The notes: generated from the sequence alone by a model not told the origin. A stretch of DNA of 64,000 nucleotides from an uncultured Acidimicrobiales bacterium (GCA_958296055.1 CATQHS010000001.1:2514277-2578276); one strand, 5' to 3'; counted from the stretch's first letter, positions 28,300 through 37,460 are shown. Made by a program: numbers and translations.

Positions 28300-29109
28300 C
28301 TATCCTATTTCGGTTTGACCTTTTGGGAATATACAGCCCTCGATGATGTCCTTCAGTGTTTCACTATCTAGAACATCGAGGTTTCGACTGCCTGCAACTT
28401 TGTTCAATTGAGCCATAAGTCTATTAGTGTTCGCTTTGGCGTTCGTACTGGTCAATCTGTTCTTCTCAGCCAAATCAATAACTATGGCTCGAATACGGTC
28501 AGATGCCATTAGATAAGGTCTATTGAGCATTTGATGATAAAGACCTACATTATTTGCTAATAGATCCAATAATTCGTCGGATGTATGTGAACTATGATCG
28601 GCTGCGCTATGCGCAAATTCGTGCAACCACCACAATCGTTGAGCAGTGTTAGATTCCTTACTGCTTAGCAACCAATGAGACTTTACAAATTCAGTCTGGC
28701 TGTTCTTGTCTTCGCGGTTGTAAGGGCTTGACTCCCATCTCAAAGGTACGTACTTGTCAAGATGAAAAGTGTTGATGGATGCCATAACTAGGGGGTCGGC
28801 TGCATCAGCAGGATTTTTTAGGTCTGGGAAGGCTTGTCGGAACAACCTAGCATGCGTAGCGTCTCTAGAAGGGCCGCCGCCTTCGGGTGCGGTGGAAATG
28901 ATCTCATGGAGGTGGGTTTGATTAACAATCCAGTAGTCTCGAGTATCGAATAGTTCAACAGGTTCGGCAGTCTTTTGGCATTCTTGGTCAAAACGCGCAC
29001 GCAGTTTGGTAGTATTCGGATTGATAAAAAGTTCTGGTTCCTTGGCGGCTAGTTGGCGAAGAAGCCGGTAGCTAGTTTTAGTTAAGGCATATAAATACGA
29101 GTCAGCCAT
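28300..29109 (-). CDS. Unknown protein of the four-gene island, HExxH-containing
   Basis: A 269-residue protein, visibly AT-rich and without a domain I can name. The middle shows AQRLWWLHEFAHSAADH; HEFAH (163-167) fits a zinc-metallopeptidase HExxH, but no clear third ligand is seen, so chance is possible. The C-terminal third is helical with many Asn and Lys. ATG 29109 overlaps the preceding gene by eight bases. Upstream TTG 29130 is less likely. Confidence 0.72.
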   Translation of the reverse strand: MADSYLYALTKTSYRLLRQLAAKEPELFINPNTTKLRARFDQECQKTAEPVELFDTRDYWIVNQTHLHEIISTAPEGGGPSRDATHARLFRQAFPDLKNPADAADPLVMASINTFHLDKYVPLRWESSPYNREDKNSQTEFVKSHWLLSSKESNTAQRLWWLHEFAHSAADHSSHTSDELLDLLANNVGLYHQMLNRPYLMASDRIRAIVIDLAEKNRLTSTNAKANTNRLMAQLNKVAGSRNLDVLDSETLKDIIEGCIFPKGQTEIG

Positions 29110-29992
29110 CGCCGGAACTTTCCGTTCCAATGCCGGTCAAAGGGTCATTCAATAGACGCTGTGCCACCCAAAGTATCGGTACTGTTCTCCCGTGATTAGC
29201 CATGTCCGAAAATCCGTCGCCGATCACTGTTATTTTGTGCTTATTCAGTTGTCGAGTTATAGCACCAACCCAAAGTTCTTCGTTTTCATTTGCCTCCCAA
29301 CTCTCACTTTCGTATGCTCTTAAGTATTCTCCAAGAGCTTCAACTAAGGCCGCTAAGTATAGAGTCTGTAGGGTCAATTGATCATCCCGTATTCGTTGAA
29401 AGCTTATAAGCGTTTCCGGGCTAGCAACAAGATAGATTACTGATTCAGATACGTCTATTTCAGATTTCCATACCCCGTCTGGCATGTCTTGGTTTTTGTC
29501 GAGTTGAAAGATTGACCGTGTAGATTCGGTTGAAGTTCCTTCGATTGTATATCCGATTGGCTCTGAATCTACTGCCAAAGGACTCCCTGCTAGTATACGT
29601 CTATTCGCAACACCGAAAGCTTTGTTAGCCTGGTCAAGAGGTAGATCTAAGTCGGTTCGAGAGAAAATGGCGGGGTGGAATTCAATCTGCCCGTATACTT
29701 CGTCCGTGAAAATACTGCCTTGTAGCTTACGCTTACCGGGCTCGGCTTGGAACAACCGCCTATACGATGTATGCCTACAATATATCCAGACAGCGCAAAC
29801 AGCTTTGTGTTCTTCCAGTAGTTTGTTCACTCCATCCACATCACAATCAAAGGTTGCATGGAATCGTAGTTTCCTGGGGTGACCTGTTGGTGGATTGACA
29901 TCCAAAGACGCAGTAAATGAACATTCTGGATAATGATAGTCACGTTGCCCTAAGACGGGATGCAGAAAAACAACATCTGGCCGGTATCTCAT
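29102..29992 (-). CDS. Unknown protein of the four-gene island
   Basis: A 296-residue protein of unknown function. The first half looks beta-rich and describes no known motif (FHATFDCDVDG, VCAVWIYCRHTSYRRLF). The second half has helices (LYLAALVEALGEYLRAYE). Its ATG overlaps the stop of the GHKL ATPase gene (ATGA), so it is translationally coupled and probably part of one complex with it. Confidence 0.72.
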   Translation of the reverse strand: MRYRPDVVFLHPVLGQRDYHYPECSFTASLDVNPPTGHPRKLRFHATFDCDVDGVNKLLEEHKAVCAVWIYCRHTSYRRLFQAEPGKRKLQGSIFTDEVYGQIEFHPAIFSRTDLDLPLDQANKAFGVANRRILAGSPLAVDSEPIGYTIEGTSTESTRSIFQLDKNQDMPDGVWKSEIDVSESVIYLVASPETLISFQRIRDDQLTLQTLYLAALVEALGEYLRAYESESWEANENEELWVGAITRQLNKHKITVIGDGFSDMANHGRTVPILWVAQRLLNDPLTGIGTESSGDG

Positions 29993-31959
29993 AGTTGCTC
30001 AATGATTAGAGTATAGGCCGCGTTTTCAACCGGTATAGCCGTGCGGAACTGTACTTCAATTCGACCAGCCTTAAAACATGAATTTGGTATAACTAACCGG
30101 CCCTGTTCAGCCGTAATCCCTGAAATCCCATCTAAAGCTATAGCGGCACTAATTGGTACTCTCATACCTCCACCGTCTTCACCGGATGTTCGCAATTCAG
30201 CGCGTATTCCATCAGTGAATTGATCTAATGTTGAGGGCACCTCAAATGAAGCTATGATGCTATATGTTTCTGATATACCATCAGATGATAGCAACGGCCT
30301 GAGAATCGGGTTCAAATCAATCTTTGGACGGCTTATAGATTTTGGAGATGGCTTAGGTTTGGGAGGTGGAGGATCTGGCGGAGGTTCAGGGGGTGGTTCG
30401 GGAGGTGGGTCAGGGTTAGGTGTTGGAGTAATATAGACGGGCTCGTCGTTTGGAGGTCCTGGTTTCACTTCTTCTTGGATGTTATCTTCTAATTCAACCT
30501 TTGGGCGTGACTGAGCGCGGCGAGATACTCTCGATTGTCTAATGCTGATACCGCGCCCTCCTTCGGTTGTTGTATCCGAAACGTAGAGGCCAATATCGCG
30601 CAGCAGTGGACTATCAGTGGTCGATTCTTGTCTTTTCAAGTTGGCGTGTTTGCTGATCTCATCGTGGAGCCATTGACCTAGTTGCTTTAATGATTTCTTT
30701 GCTATAACTCTGCGACTTTTATCTTCAATCTGTTCAACTGAGATCTGGTCGTGTGCTGGATTTTCGCAGTCTTTGATGATCCAATCCTCTTCACTGATTG
30801 ACTTGCATACTACTACTGCTGTGAATTTCTCCCAATGTCGCGGGAATGGTGGCGGTTCAGCCTCTCCGAAGTTGGTCCTTTTATTGGTGAGCATCAGTCC
30901 CGGGGACCGTACAAGCGCCAATGAACGTGTATATGGTTCTTCAGGACCTACCGAAAGATACAGGCTTACTTCACCGATGCTTTCAATATGTTTAGTAGTT
31001 GTCAAATAGTGTGGATCCTCACATATCTCAATGTATCGACGAGTAGCCTTATCCACGGCGCTTTCTTTTAATGAGATCTTGTCAATAGTGAACTCCTCAC
31101 TGTCTGTTAGCACTATCACATTGAGCCTGTCGTTGATGATGGCATAGAAGAAGTTGTCAGCGATTTGCGATTTAATGTCTTTGGCCCATTGTTCTGTTTC
31201 TCCATCATAAGTGTAATCTAGTATTAGCACACGAGTACCAGGGTACTTTAGTCGAAAAATGCCCTCTGGAATATCATTATCAGCTAATCCTCTTGGCTGG
31301 TTTGAAGCGTTACCAAGATATCCACGGGCACCGTACCTTTGAGCTAGGCTTCCGTGTTTGATTTCGTGAGTGGTGAGAATCGCTCTTCCGGCCATACGCC
31401 TAGAATGATTGCCGTTGTCTTCGTAGCAGGTTGCATACAGGACGGTTCTCAGAGGCGTGTGAGCAAACGGTGCGTTTTTGCCGATACCGAATAGTCCTAA
31501 CGCCTGCCGGTTAGCCTTAACGGACAGGCCACTGCCTCTGGTCAATGCAACCCACGGAGTCAGGTCCGGATCGTCGCCTTTGTCAATAGTGCCGGTTGTA
31601 TTTTCATCATGGATGGACAGACACTCGATTTGACCGCCATTCCGCAACATCTCCGCTGCTTTACGGAACCGATCAGCCACATCGGGTCGATTCTTATCTA
31701 GGAATATTGCCGACCCATCTAGGTGATTGGCTAGATCGAGGCCAGCGATCTGATCGACACGCAGTCGCTTTTTCTCGATAGAAACGTTTACCGTCTTGCT
31801 GGAGGCTGCATCCATTGAGTTCTGCAAGCACTCTCGGAACAACGAGCCAGAGCGGTTGCCTGTGTAATGTGTGATCCCAGCGTCTTCGTACCCTTCCACT
31901 TCAATAGGGTCCTTCATGAAGACCCATTTGAGCTTTGAATCAGGATCGGGTGTCGTCAT
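29989..31959 (-). CDS. GHKL (HSP90/MutL-type) ATPase, first gene of the four-gene island
   Basis: A 656-residue protein. The Bergerat ATP-binding fold is shown by the N-box RECLQNSMDAA (Glu43, Asn47, Asp50), HDENTTG (Asp118) and the lid GLFGIGKNAPF (155-165). A Pro-rich linker of PEPPPEPPPDPP type lies near 510-540, then a ~110-residue beta-rich C-terminal domain. GHKL ATPases are common motors in defence loci. Upstream of ATG 31959 a TATAGAT -10-like box sits about five bases away, so the transcript may be leaderless. Codon use is AT-rich compared with neighbours. Confidence 0.82.
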   Translation of the reverse strand: MTTPDPDSKLKWVFMKDPIEVEGYEDAGITHYTGNRSGSLFRECLQNSMDAASSKTVNVSIEKKRLRVDQIAGLDLANHLDGSAIFLDKNRPDVADRFRKAAEMLRNGGQIECLSIHDENTTGTIDKGDDPDLTPWVALTRGSGLSVKANRQALGLFGIGKNAPFAHTPLRTVLYATCYEDNGNHSRRMAGRAILTTHEIKHGSLAQRYGARGYLGNASNQPRGLADNDIPEGIFRLKYPGTRVLILDYTYDGETEQWAKDIKSQIADNFFYAIINDRLNVIVLTDSEEFTIDKISLKESAVDKATRRYIEICEDPHYLTTTKHIESIGEVSLYLSVGPEEPYTRSLALVRSPGLMLTNKRTNFGEAEPPPFPRHWEKFTAVVVCKSISEEDWIIKDCENPAHDQISVEQIEDKSRRVIAKKSLKQLGQWLHDEISKHANLKRQESTTDSPLLRDIGLYVSDTTTEGGRGISIRQSRVSRRAQSRPKVELEDNIQEEVKPGPPNDEPVYITPTPNPDPPPEPPPEPPPDPPPPKPKPSPKSISRPKIDLNPILRPLLSSDGISETYSIIASFEVPSTLDQFTDGIRAELRTSGEDGGGMRVPISAAIALDGISGITAEQGRLVIPNSCFKAGRIEVQFRTAIPVENAAYTLIIEQL

Positions 31960-32127
31960 GGCGATCTATAATTAGTGACATCCATAGAGGGAGAGGTAGC
32001 CAAAATCAGCGACCTCTGTCCACCGATGGCGAGATGAGTGAGCAAAACCAGCATCTTGAGTGGCATCGTAGCCGGTGGGCTGATCGGTGCCACGGGTTGC
32101 GAGTAGAGGTGGAGCTACTTTCGATAG

Positions 32128-33333
32128 ATGCCTGCATTTGAGGATCGGGCTGCCTGGCCCGCTCGGGCTCGGGCGGCCATCGGCTGGCTTCCGGCCGGGA
32201 CGGTGGAGGCGGCCCGAGCCTGCGTGCGGCGGGGGCTGGAGGCAGCCGGGGCGGCCGGTGATCGTCGGGCCTGGCTCGACTGCGCCTGGCTGGAGGCCCG
32301 GCTGGTCGCCCCCCTCGTGCTCGAAGAGGACTGGCCGCCGCCCGCGCCGCCCCTGCCGGTGGGGGACGGGGCCGTGCACGCCGCCCTGGTCGGGCCCGAC
32401 CGGGAGGCTTTCGACCGGCTCCGGTCGGCCTTGGCCGCAGAGTCGGGCGAGCAAGGGGCGGCCGCCGAGCGGGCCGAGTGCTTGGCCGTTAAGCCGGGCG
32501 AGCGGGGGGCGGCCGCCGAGCGGCTGGCCGCCGAGGCCCAGGTGTGGCGGTTGCCGGTGACTCCCTATCGGCGCCTCGACCAGGCTGTCCGAGCCCTCCC
32601 GGCTCTACCCGACCGGCCGACATCCCCGAGCGACGAAGATGGAGGCCGGGATCTTGGAGAACGATCGGGCCAGGCCGGCAGCGCCGGGGGCCGGGACCGG
32701 CTGGAGAGGCGGCAACGCCCGCGGGACCAGCCGCTGGTGGTGGACCTGACCGCCCTGTGGGCCGGGCCGCTGGCCACCGCGCTGCTGGCCGACCTGGGTG
32801 CCGAGGTGGTCAAGGTCGATCCCTCGACCCGGCCCGACGGGCTGACCCGGCATCGGGGCCTCTACGACCACCTGAACTCGGCCAAACAGGTCGTCGATCT
32901 CGACCTCGGCGCCGAGCCGGGCCGCCGCCGGTTCGAGGCCCTGCTCGACCGGGCCGATCTTCTGGTGGACTCGTTCTCCCGCCGGGTGATGCCCAACTTC
33001 GGCTACGGCCGCCCGGCCCTGGCCGCCCGCTGGCCCAGGCTGGCCGCCCTGTCGATCACCGCCTTCCCGGCCTCGGCGACCGAAGCCGACTGGATCGCCT
33101 ACGGACCCGGCGTCCACGCGGCCATGGGCCTGGGCGACCGCGGCCCCGGCCGGGCCTTCGAGCCCGCCCCCGTCGCCTACCCCGACGCCCTGGCCGGCCT
33201 GGCCGCCTTCGCCGCCGGCGCCGAACTGCTGGCCCGGGGGCCAGGCCCCTCCGGCGGCGCCGAGGTGTCGCTGGCCGGCGCCGTGGCCCCCCTCACCCGC
33301 CTCGCCGCCGCGTCGTCAACGGCTTGGCCGTAG
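32128..33333 (+). CDS. Family III CoA-transferase-like protein
   Basis: A 401-residue protein. The C-terminal half carries CaiB/BaiF N-domain motifs: VVDLTALWAGPLATALLADLG, EVVKVDPSTRPDG, YDHLNSAKQVVDLDL and PRLAALSITAF. The first ~200 residues resemble the helical half that precedes this domain in two-part family members. ATG 32128 lies exactly where GC content rises again after the AT-rich island, and the stop lies 11 bases from the opposed hipA, so both ends may be remodelled. CoA transfer between carboxylates is the expected chemistry. Confidence 0.65.
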   Translation: MPAFEDRAAWPARARAAIGWLPAGTVEAARACVRRGLEAAGAAGDRRAWLDCAWLEARLVAPLVLEEDWPPPAPPLPVGDGAVHAALVGPDREAFDRLRSALAAESGEQGAAAERAECLAVKPGERGAAAERLAAEAQVWRLPVTPYRRLDQAVRALPALPDRPTSPSDEDGGRDLGERSGQAGSAGGRDRLERRQRPRDQPLVVDLTALWAGPLATALLADLGAEVVKVDPSTRPDGLTRHRGLYDHLNSAKQVVDLDLGAEPGRRRFEALLDRADLLVDSFSRRVMPNFGYGRPALAARWPRLAALSITAFPASATEADWIAYGPGVHAAMGLGDRGPGRAFEPAPVAYPDALAGLAAFAAGAELLARGPGPSGGAEVSLAGAVAPLTRLAAASSTAWP

Positions 33334-33343
33334 CCGTCGGTCT

Positions 33344-34657
33344 TCAGGTTGAGAATGGGCGGATCCCCTCGAGCGCCACGGTCTGGCACCGCTTGGACCG
33401 TCGAGCGAGGTCCGATACAAGGTCTTCCACCTCGCGGACCGACTGAAGATCGACGGGCAGCGACTCAACCGCGTCTCGAACGGCTTGCGGCAGCTTCGAA
33501 GCCAATTCGGCTGAGCGCTCAAGAACCTGTCTCGGTTGGAGACCGAGACTCTGCGATAGGCGAACCAAAGCGCTGGGCCGGTCCGAAGAACTCAGACTGT
33601 AATCTCGGCCGATCTTCATTCCTAGCCGCAGTTTGGGAATAGGGGTAAAGCCGCGATACGGCAGCCAGGATGCGGCATCGTACAGCGGAGCCAGTTCACA
33701 CTCGCGCCCATCCAACAAGAGGCTATAGTTCTTAGAGTGGGCGTCGGTGCCTACGATTAGCCATTGGAATATCAACATGTCACAGAATTTTTCTACAGTA
33801 AGCTCAGGACGGACGCGTCGAATATTTCGCAATAAGGATGCGATGTCTTTAGGGGTTGGTCCGCCTTGCCATTGGTACTTCAGGTCAGGATGAACCCCGA
33901 GTGCCTGGCAGAGATCTTCCTGATGAATGCGCAGCGGTTTATTGCTGCATGATGGTTTCACACGGTCGTATCTGGATACGATGATGACTTCTGAATCATC
34001 GTAAACGGCTATCTTGGTGGCGGACGCTTGCAATCCGATCCGGCGTGCCGACTCAATGGTCAGGTGCTCCACGAGAGCCTCATGGGGAAACTCAACCGAT
34101 CGGGTGATCTTTAGAATGTGAGTTGTCGGTACAGAACCCCAAGGGACTGCCCATCGGCCGTTGCGTCGCGACAAGGCTATTTTGGGCTGCATTCCCGACA
34201 GGCTGAACCCTTGACCTGACACATGATTCGGCCGGTGAGCAGGGTCGCGGCTCAGCTCTTGCAACCAGTCCGATACTTCTTCGTCGGTTAAGTCTTGATA
34301 CCCGCCCTGGCCTTCCAACAACTCATCGGTTTGGCTGGGAGGACAGAACTGAACTGCCCCTGCGCACTCCGCTCCCATGGGCGTGCTCAAGAGCATGAGG
34401 GGATGATTGGCGGGAACATGTTGCTCGATGCATCGTGCATTCAAGACGCGCTGGTCCGTCGGCAACAGTCCCAGCAGCCAGTGATACAGGTCCGCATCCA
34501 AGAACGGCCCGCCGTGCTCGATGGCGAATCGCGTCGACAACGGAGTGGCGCCGGCTGAGGCGCGGTATCCGTCGTCGTACCGGAAGACGGGCTCCGTCGG
34601 GTTGGCGATGTCCAGGCGGCCCGCCAGCCGTCCCTCGATCAGGACGTCAAGCCTCAT
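33344..34657 (-). CDS. hipA: HipA-family Ser/Thr kinase toxin
   Basis: A 437-residue kinase of the HipA fold. Seen are SLSGMQPKIAL (P-loop-like), RIHQEDLCQALG, the catalytic loop GTDAHSKNYSLLL (Asp, Asn) and APLYD (metal-binding Asp). HipA phosphorylates translation factors such as glutamyl-tRNA synthetase and induces dormancy. It overlaps hipB by 11 bases. Base composition is intermediate between island and host. Confidence 0.92.
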   Translation of the reverse strand: MRLDVLIEGRLAGRLDIANPTEPVFRYDDGYRASAGATPLSTRFAIEHGGPFLDADLYHWLLGLLPTDQRVLNARCIEQHVPANHPLMLLSTPMGAECAGAVQFCPPSQTDELLEGQGGYQDLTDEEVSDWLQELSRDPAHRPNHVSGQGFSLSGMQPKIALSRRNGRWAVPWGSVPTTHILKITRSVEFPHEALVEHLTIESARRIGLQASATKIAVYDDSEVIIVSRYDRVKPSCSNKPLRIHQEDLCQALGVHPDLKYQWQGGPTPKDIASLLRNIRRVRPELTVEKFCDMLIFQWLIVGTDAHSKNYSLLLDGRECELAPLYDAASWLPYRGFTPIPKLRLGMKIGRDYSLSSSDRPSALVRLSQSLGLQPRQVLERSAELASKLPQAVRDAVESLPVDLQSVREVEDLVSDLARRSKRCQTVALEGIRPFST

Positions 34658-34964
34658 CGGCGCGGTCTGGGGGCGGCGGCAGGGCGAAACCGGCCACGTA
34701 GGCGCTCAGATCCAATTCGGGTTCCGGGGCTCGCACGCACGTGATCTCGAAGCCCAGGGCGTGGGCTACTTGCAGGACCCGCCCCATCTCGGCTGAGGGC
34801 TTGCCCTGCTCGACTTCCGACACCCACTTGCGGGACACCCCGGCCAGGTCCGCCACTTCGGCCTGGGTCAGGCCCTGGTCGCGGCGCATGGCCCGGAGAG
34901 CCGCGCCCAGGCGCTTGGGACTGGCTGCGATCATCTTCTCGGGCGCTGGTATCCGGTCCACCAT
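34647..34964 (-). CDS. hipB: HipB-family antitoxin/repressor
   Basis: A 105-residue Xre-type helix-turn-helix protein: LGAALRAMRRDQGLTQAEVA, GVSRKWVSEVEQGKPSAEMG. It neutralises HipA and represses the operon. ATG 34964 is preferred to TTG 34973. Three direct repeats just upstream are likely its operators. Confidence 0.92.
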   Translation of the reverse strand: MVDRIPAPEKMIAASPKRLGAALRAMRRDQGLTQAEVADLAGVSRKWVSEVEQGKPSAEMGRVLQVAHALGFEITCVRAPEPELDLSAYVAGFALPPPPDRADEA

Positions 34965-34980
34965 GGCCTGCAAGGTAATG

Positions 34981-35050
34981 GTGTCACCGTACGTTCACAA
35001 CAACGGGTGTGTCACCGTACGTACGCAACCGGGCTGTGTCACCGAACGGT
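34981..35050. promoter_or_regulatory. Three direct repeats upstream of hipBA, putative HipB operators
   Basis: GTGTCACCGTACGT occurs at 34981-34994 and 35009-35022, with a diverged third copy (GTGTCACCGAACGGT) at 35036-35050. Spacing is 28 and 27 bases, close to three helical turns, so bound repressors would lie on one DNA face. Confidence 0.65.
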
Positions 35051-35083
35051 GCCAGAACTGCGGGCCTGGCCGGCCCGGCCCGG

Positions 35084-35854
35084 CTACTCGGGCGTGACGT
35101 AGGCGGCGGTGAGGCCTCCGTCCACCTGCAGGTTGGCGCCGGTCATGTAGGACGAGTCGTCTGAGGCCAAGAACAGGGCGGCCGCGGCCAGCTCGTCGGC
35201 CTCCCCGAACCGGCCCATGGGCACGTGCACCAGCCGGCGCCGCCGCTTCTCGTCGGTGTTGAGGAGGCGCATCAACAGCTCGGTCCGCAGCGGGCCGGGC
35301 GACAGGGCGTTGACCCGGATGCCCTCGCGGGCGTGCAGCACGGCCAGCTCCCGGGTGAGCGACAGCACCGCCCCCTTGGACGCGGTATAGGCGATCTGGG
35401 GCGTGGCCGCGCCGACCGAGGCCACGAAGGAGGCGGTGTTTATGATCGACCCGCCCCCGGCCCGGCGCATGGCCGCCACCGCGTGCTTGCACCCGTGCAG
35501 CACCCCCTTGACGTTCACGGCCAGGGTGCGGTCGATCACGGATTCGGCGGTGGAGGCGGCGTCGCCGTCGCCCTCCAGCATCACCCCGGCGTTGTTGAAG
35601 GCCACGTCGAGCCGCCCGAAGGCGGCCTCGGCCGCCTCGAACGCGGCGGCCACCTCGGCCTCGACGGTCACGTCGGCCCGGACGGCGACCGCCTCGCCGC
35701 CCCGCTCTGTCACCATCTCGGCTGTCTCGGCGTTGGCCTCGGCCACGTCGACGGCCACCACCCGGGCCCCCTCGGCCGCGAACCGCAGCGCGGCCGCCCG
35801 CCCGATGCCCGAGGCCGTGCCGGTTATCAGCGCCACCCTGCCCGTCAGTCTCAT
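35084..35854 (-). CDS. Short-chain dehydrogenase/reductase
   Basis: A 256-residue classical SDR: ALITGTASGIGRAAAL (cofactor), FNNAG, catalytic Ser in NTASF, YTASK, and NALSPGPLRTEL. Asp in VVAVDVAE at the end of beta2 favours NAD(H). ATG 35854 follows GGGGAGGG. Divergent from the IMPDH-family gene. Confidence 0.92.
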   Translation of the reverse strand: MRLTGRVALITGTASGIGRAAALRFAAEGARVVAVDVAEANAETAEMVTERGGEAVAVRADVTVEAEVAAAFEAAEAAFGRLDVAFNNAGVMLEGDGDAASTAESVIDRTLAVNVKGVLHGCKHAVAAMRRAGGGSIINTASFVASVGAATPQIAYTASKGAVLSLTRELAVLHAREGIRVNALSPGPLRTELLMRLLNTDEKRRRRLVHVPMGRFGEADELAAAALFLASDDSSYMTGANLQVDGGLTAAYVTPE

Positions 35855-35999
35855 GGTGCCCTCCCCGCTCGCCGACAGGGCCATGATGGCCAGGCCAACC
35901 CGCCGGGGACAAGCCGCCGGGCCGTCCGGGCCGTCCGAGCCGCCTGAGCGGGCCGATACCATCGGGAGGCGCCGCCCGCCGTCTCGAGAGCCTGGACCC

Positions 36000-37460
36000 A
36001 TGACCCGAACCATCGAGCCCGGCTTCGTGGGCAAGACCTTCGACGACTTCCTGGTGAGGCCCGGCAAAGGGATCACCGGGTCCCGGCGCGAAGTGACCCT
36101 CGCCTCGCCCCTGACCGCCGGCATCGACCTGGAGCTGCCCATCTGCTCGGCCAACATGGACAGCGTCACCGGCGGGGCCATGGCCAAGGCGATGGCCCTG
36201 GAGGGCGGCATCGGGTTCGTCCACCGGGGCATGCCCATCGAAGCCCAGGCCGGCGAGGTGCGCCGGATCAAGCGCAGCCACGGCTACGTGGTGGAGCAGC
36301 CCTTCACCGTGCCCCGCACCGCCACCCTGCGGGAGGCCCGGGAGATCATCAGCCAGCACAACACCAGCGTGCTCGTCGAGGACGCCCCCGGCAGCGGGGT
36401 GCTGGTCGGGCTCCTGTCGGCCCGAGACATCCCCTGGTTCCCCGACGACGCCGAGCGGTCCGTGGCCGAGATCATGACCCCGGTCGAGCGGCTCGAGACC
36501 GGGCCGCCCGACGTCAGCCTGGACCAAGCCGAGCGGGTCCTCTACGAGAACCGCATCGAGAAGCTGCCGCTGGTGGACGGCCGAGGCCGGATCCGCGGCC
36601 TCATCACCAAGAAGGACATCATCTTGCACCGCAGCCGGCCCCACGTCAGCAAGGACGCCAAGGGCCGGCTGAGAGTCGGGGCCGCCGTCGGGGCCCGGGG
36701 CGACTTCCTCGACCGGGCCGAGGCGCTGATTGAGGCCGGGGCCGACGTGCTGGTCATCGACATCGCCCACGGCCACTCCGAGGTGATGGAGCGGGCCATG
36801 AAGGAGCTGCGCAACCGCTTCGGCACCGTGCCCGTGGTGTGCGGCAACGCCGGCACCGCCGAGGCCGCGGCGTTCCTGCGCGACCTCGGCGCCGACGCCG
36901 TCAAGGTGGGGATCGGCCCCGGGCGGGGCTGCCGCACCCGGCTGGAGACCGCCGCCGGGGTGCCCCAACTCCAGGCCATCCGGGAGGCCTGGTGCGCGGT
37001 GGGCGACGACGTGCCCATCATCGCCGACGGCGGCATCCGCCAGGACAAGGACATTTTCCTGGCCTTGGCCTGCGGCGCCTCCACGGTGATGCTGGGCAGC
37101 GCGCTCTCGGGCACCGAGGAGTCGCCGGGCAAGGTGATCGTGGACCCGGCCACCGGCGACAAGCGCAAGATCTACCGGGGCATGACCTCGCCCCAGGCCG
37201 TGTTGGGCGCGCTCTACAGCAGCGACGACGCCGACATCGAGGAGGCCCTGGCCACCCCGGCCGAGGGCCAGGAGATCCAGATCCCGTTCCGGGGCAGCGT
37301 GGCGGACATACTCCACCGCATACGGGGCCACCTGCACTCCGCGGTCAGCTACACCGGCGAGCGCACCCTGCGGGACGCCCGGGCCCGGATCGTGGCCGAC
37401 CCCCTGAGCTGCCTGATCCCGCTGTCGGCCGCGGCGCGGCGCGAGTCCTACGAACGCTGA
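36000..37460 (+). CDS. IMP dehydrogenase/GMP reductase family protein with CBS pair
   Basis: A 486-residue (beta/alpha)8 barrel with a CBS pair at about 95-215. Blocks TFDDFLVRPG, CSANMDSVTGGAMAKAMA, DIAHGHSEVM and IIADGGIRQDKDI are IMPDH-like. The catalytic loop reads GIGPGRGCRTR, so Cys311 is kept but the usual Ser of GPGSxCxTR is Arg. The Arg-Tyr pair normally in the mobile flap (SDRYFQ) is not seen; the region reads YSSDDADIEEA. It may be a divergent GuaB or a GuaB1-like GMP reductase. The 3' end overlaps the convergent gene by 13 bases. Confidence 0.85.
   Translation: MTRTIEPGFVGKTFDDFLVRPGKGITGSRREVTLASPLTAGIDLELPICSANMDSVTGGAMAKAMALEGGIGFVHRGMPIEAQAGEVRRIKRSHGYVVEQPFTVPRTATLREAREIISQHNTSVLVEDAPGSGVLVGLLSARDIPWFPDDAERSVAEIMTPVERLETGPPDVSLDQAERVLYENRIEKLPLVDGRGRIRGLITKKDIILHRSRPHVSKDAKGRLRVGAAVGARGDFLDRAEALIEAGADVLVIDIAHGHSEVMERAMKELRNRFGTVPVVCGNAGTAEAAAFLRDLGADAVKVGIGPGRGCRTRLETAAGVPQLQAIREAWCAVGDDVPIIADGGIRQDKDIFLALACGASTVMLGSALSGTEESPGKVIVDPATGDKRKIYRGMTSPQAVLGALYSSDDADIEEALATPAEGQEIQIPFRGSVADILHRIRGHLHSAVSYTGERTLRDARARIVADPLSCLIPLSAAARRESYER

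Noticed and set aside
15863..34657. Prophage or integrative element covering both AT-rich islands
   Set aside because: No integrase, terminase, capsid, portal, transposase or conjugation gene was found, and GC-rich catabolic genes lie between the islands.
34981..35050. CRISPR-like array of three repeats
   Set aside because: Only three copies, spacers of about 14 bases, third copy diverged, no cas genes; position just before hipB fits operators better.
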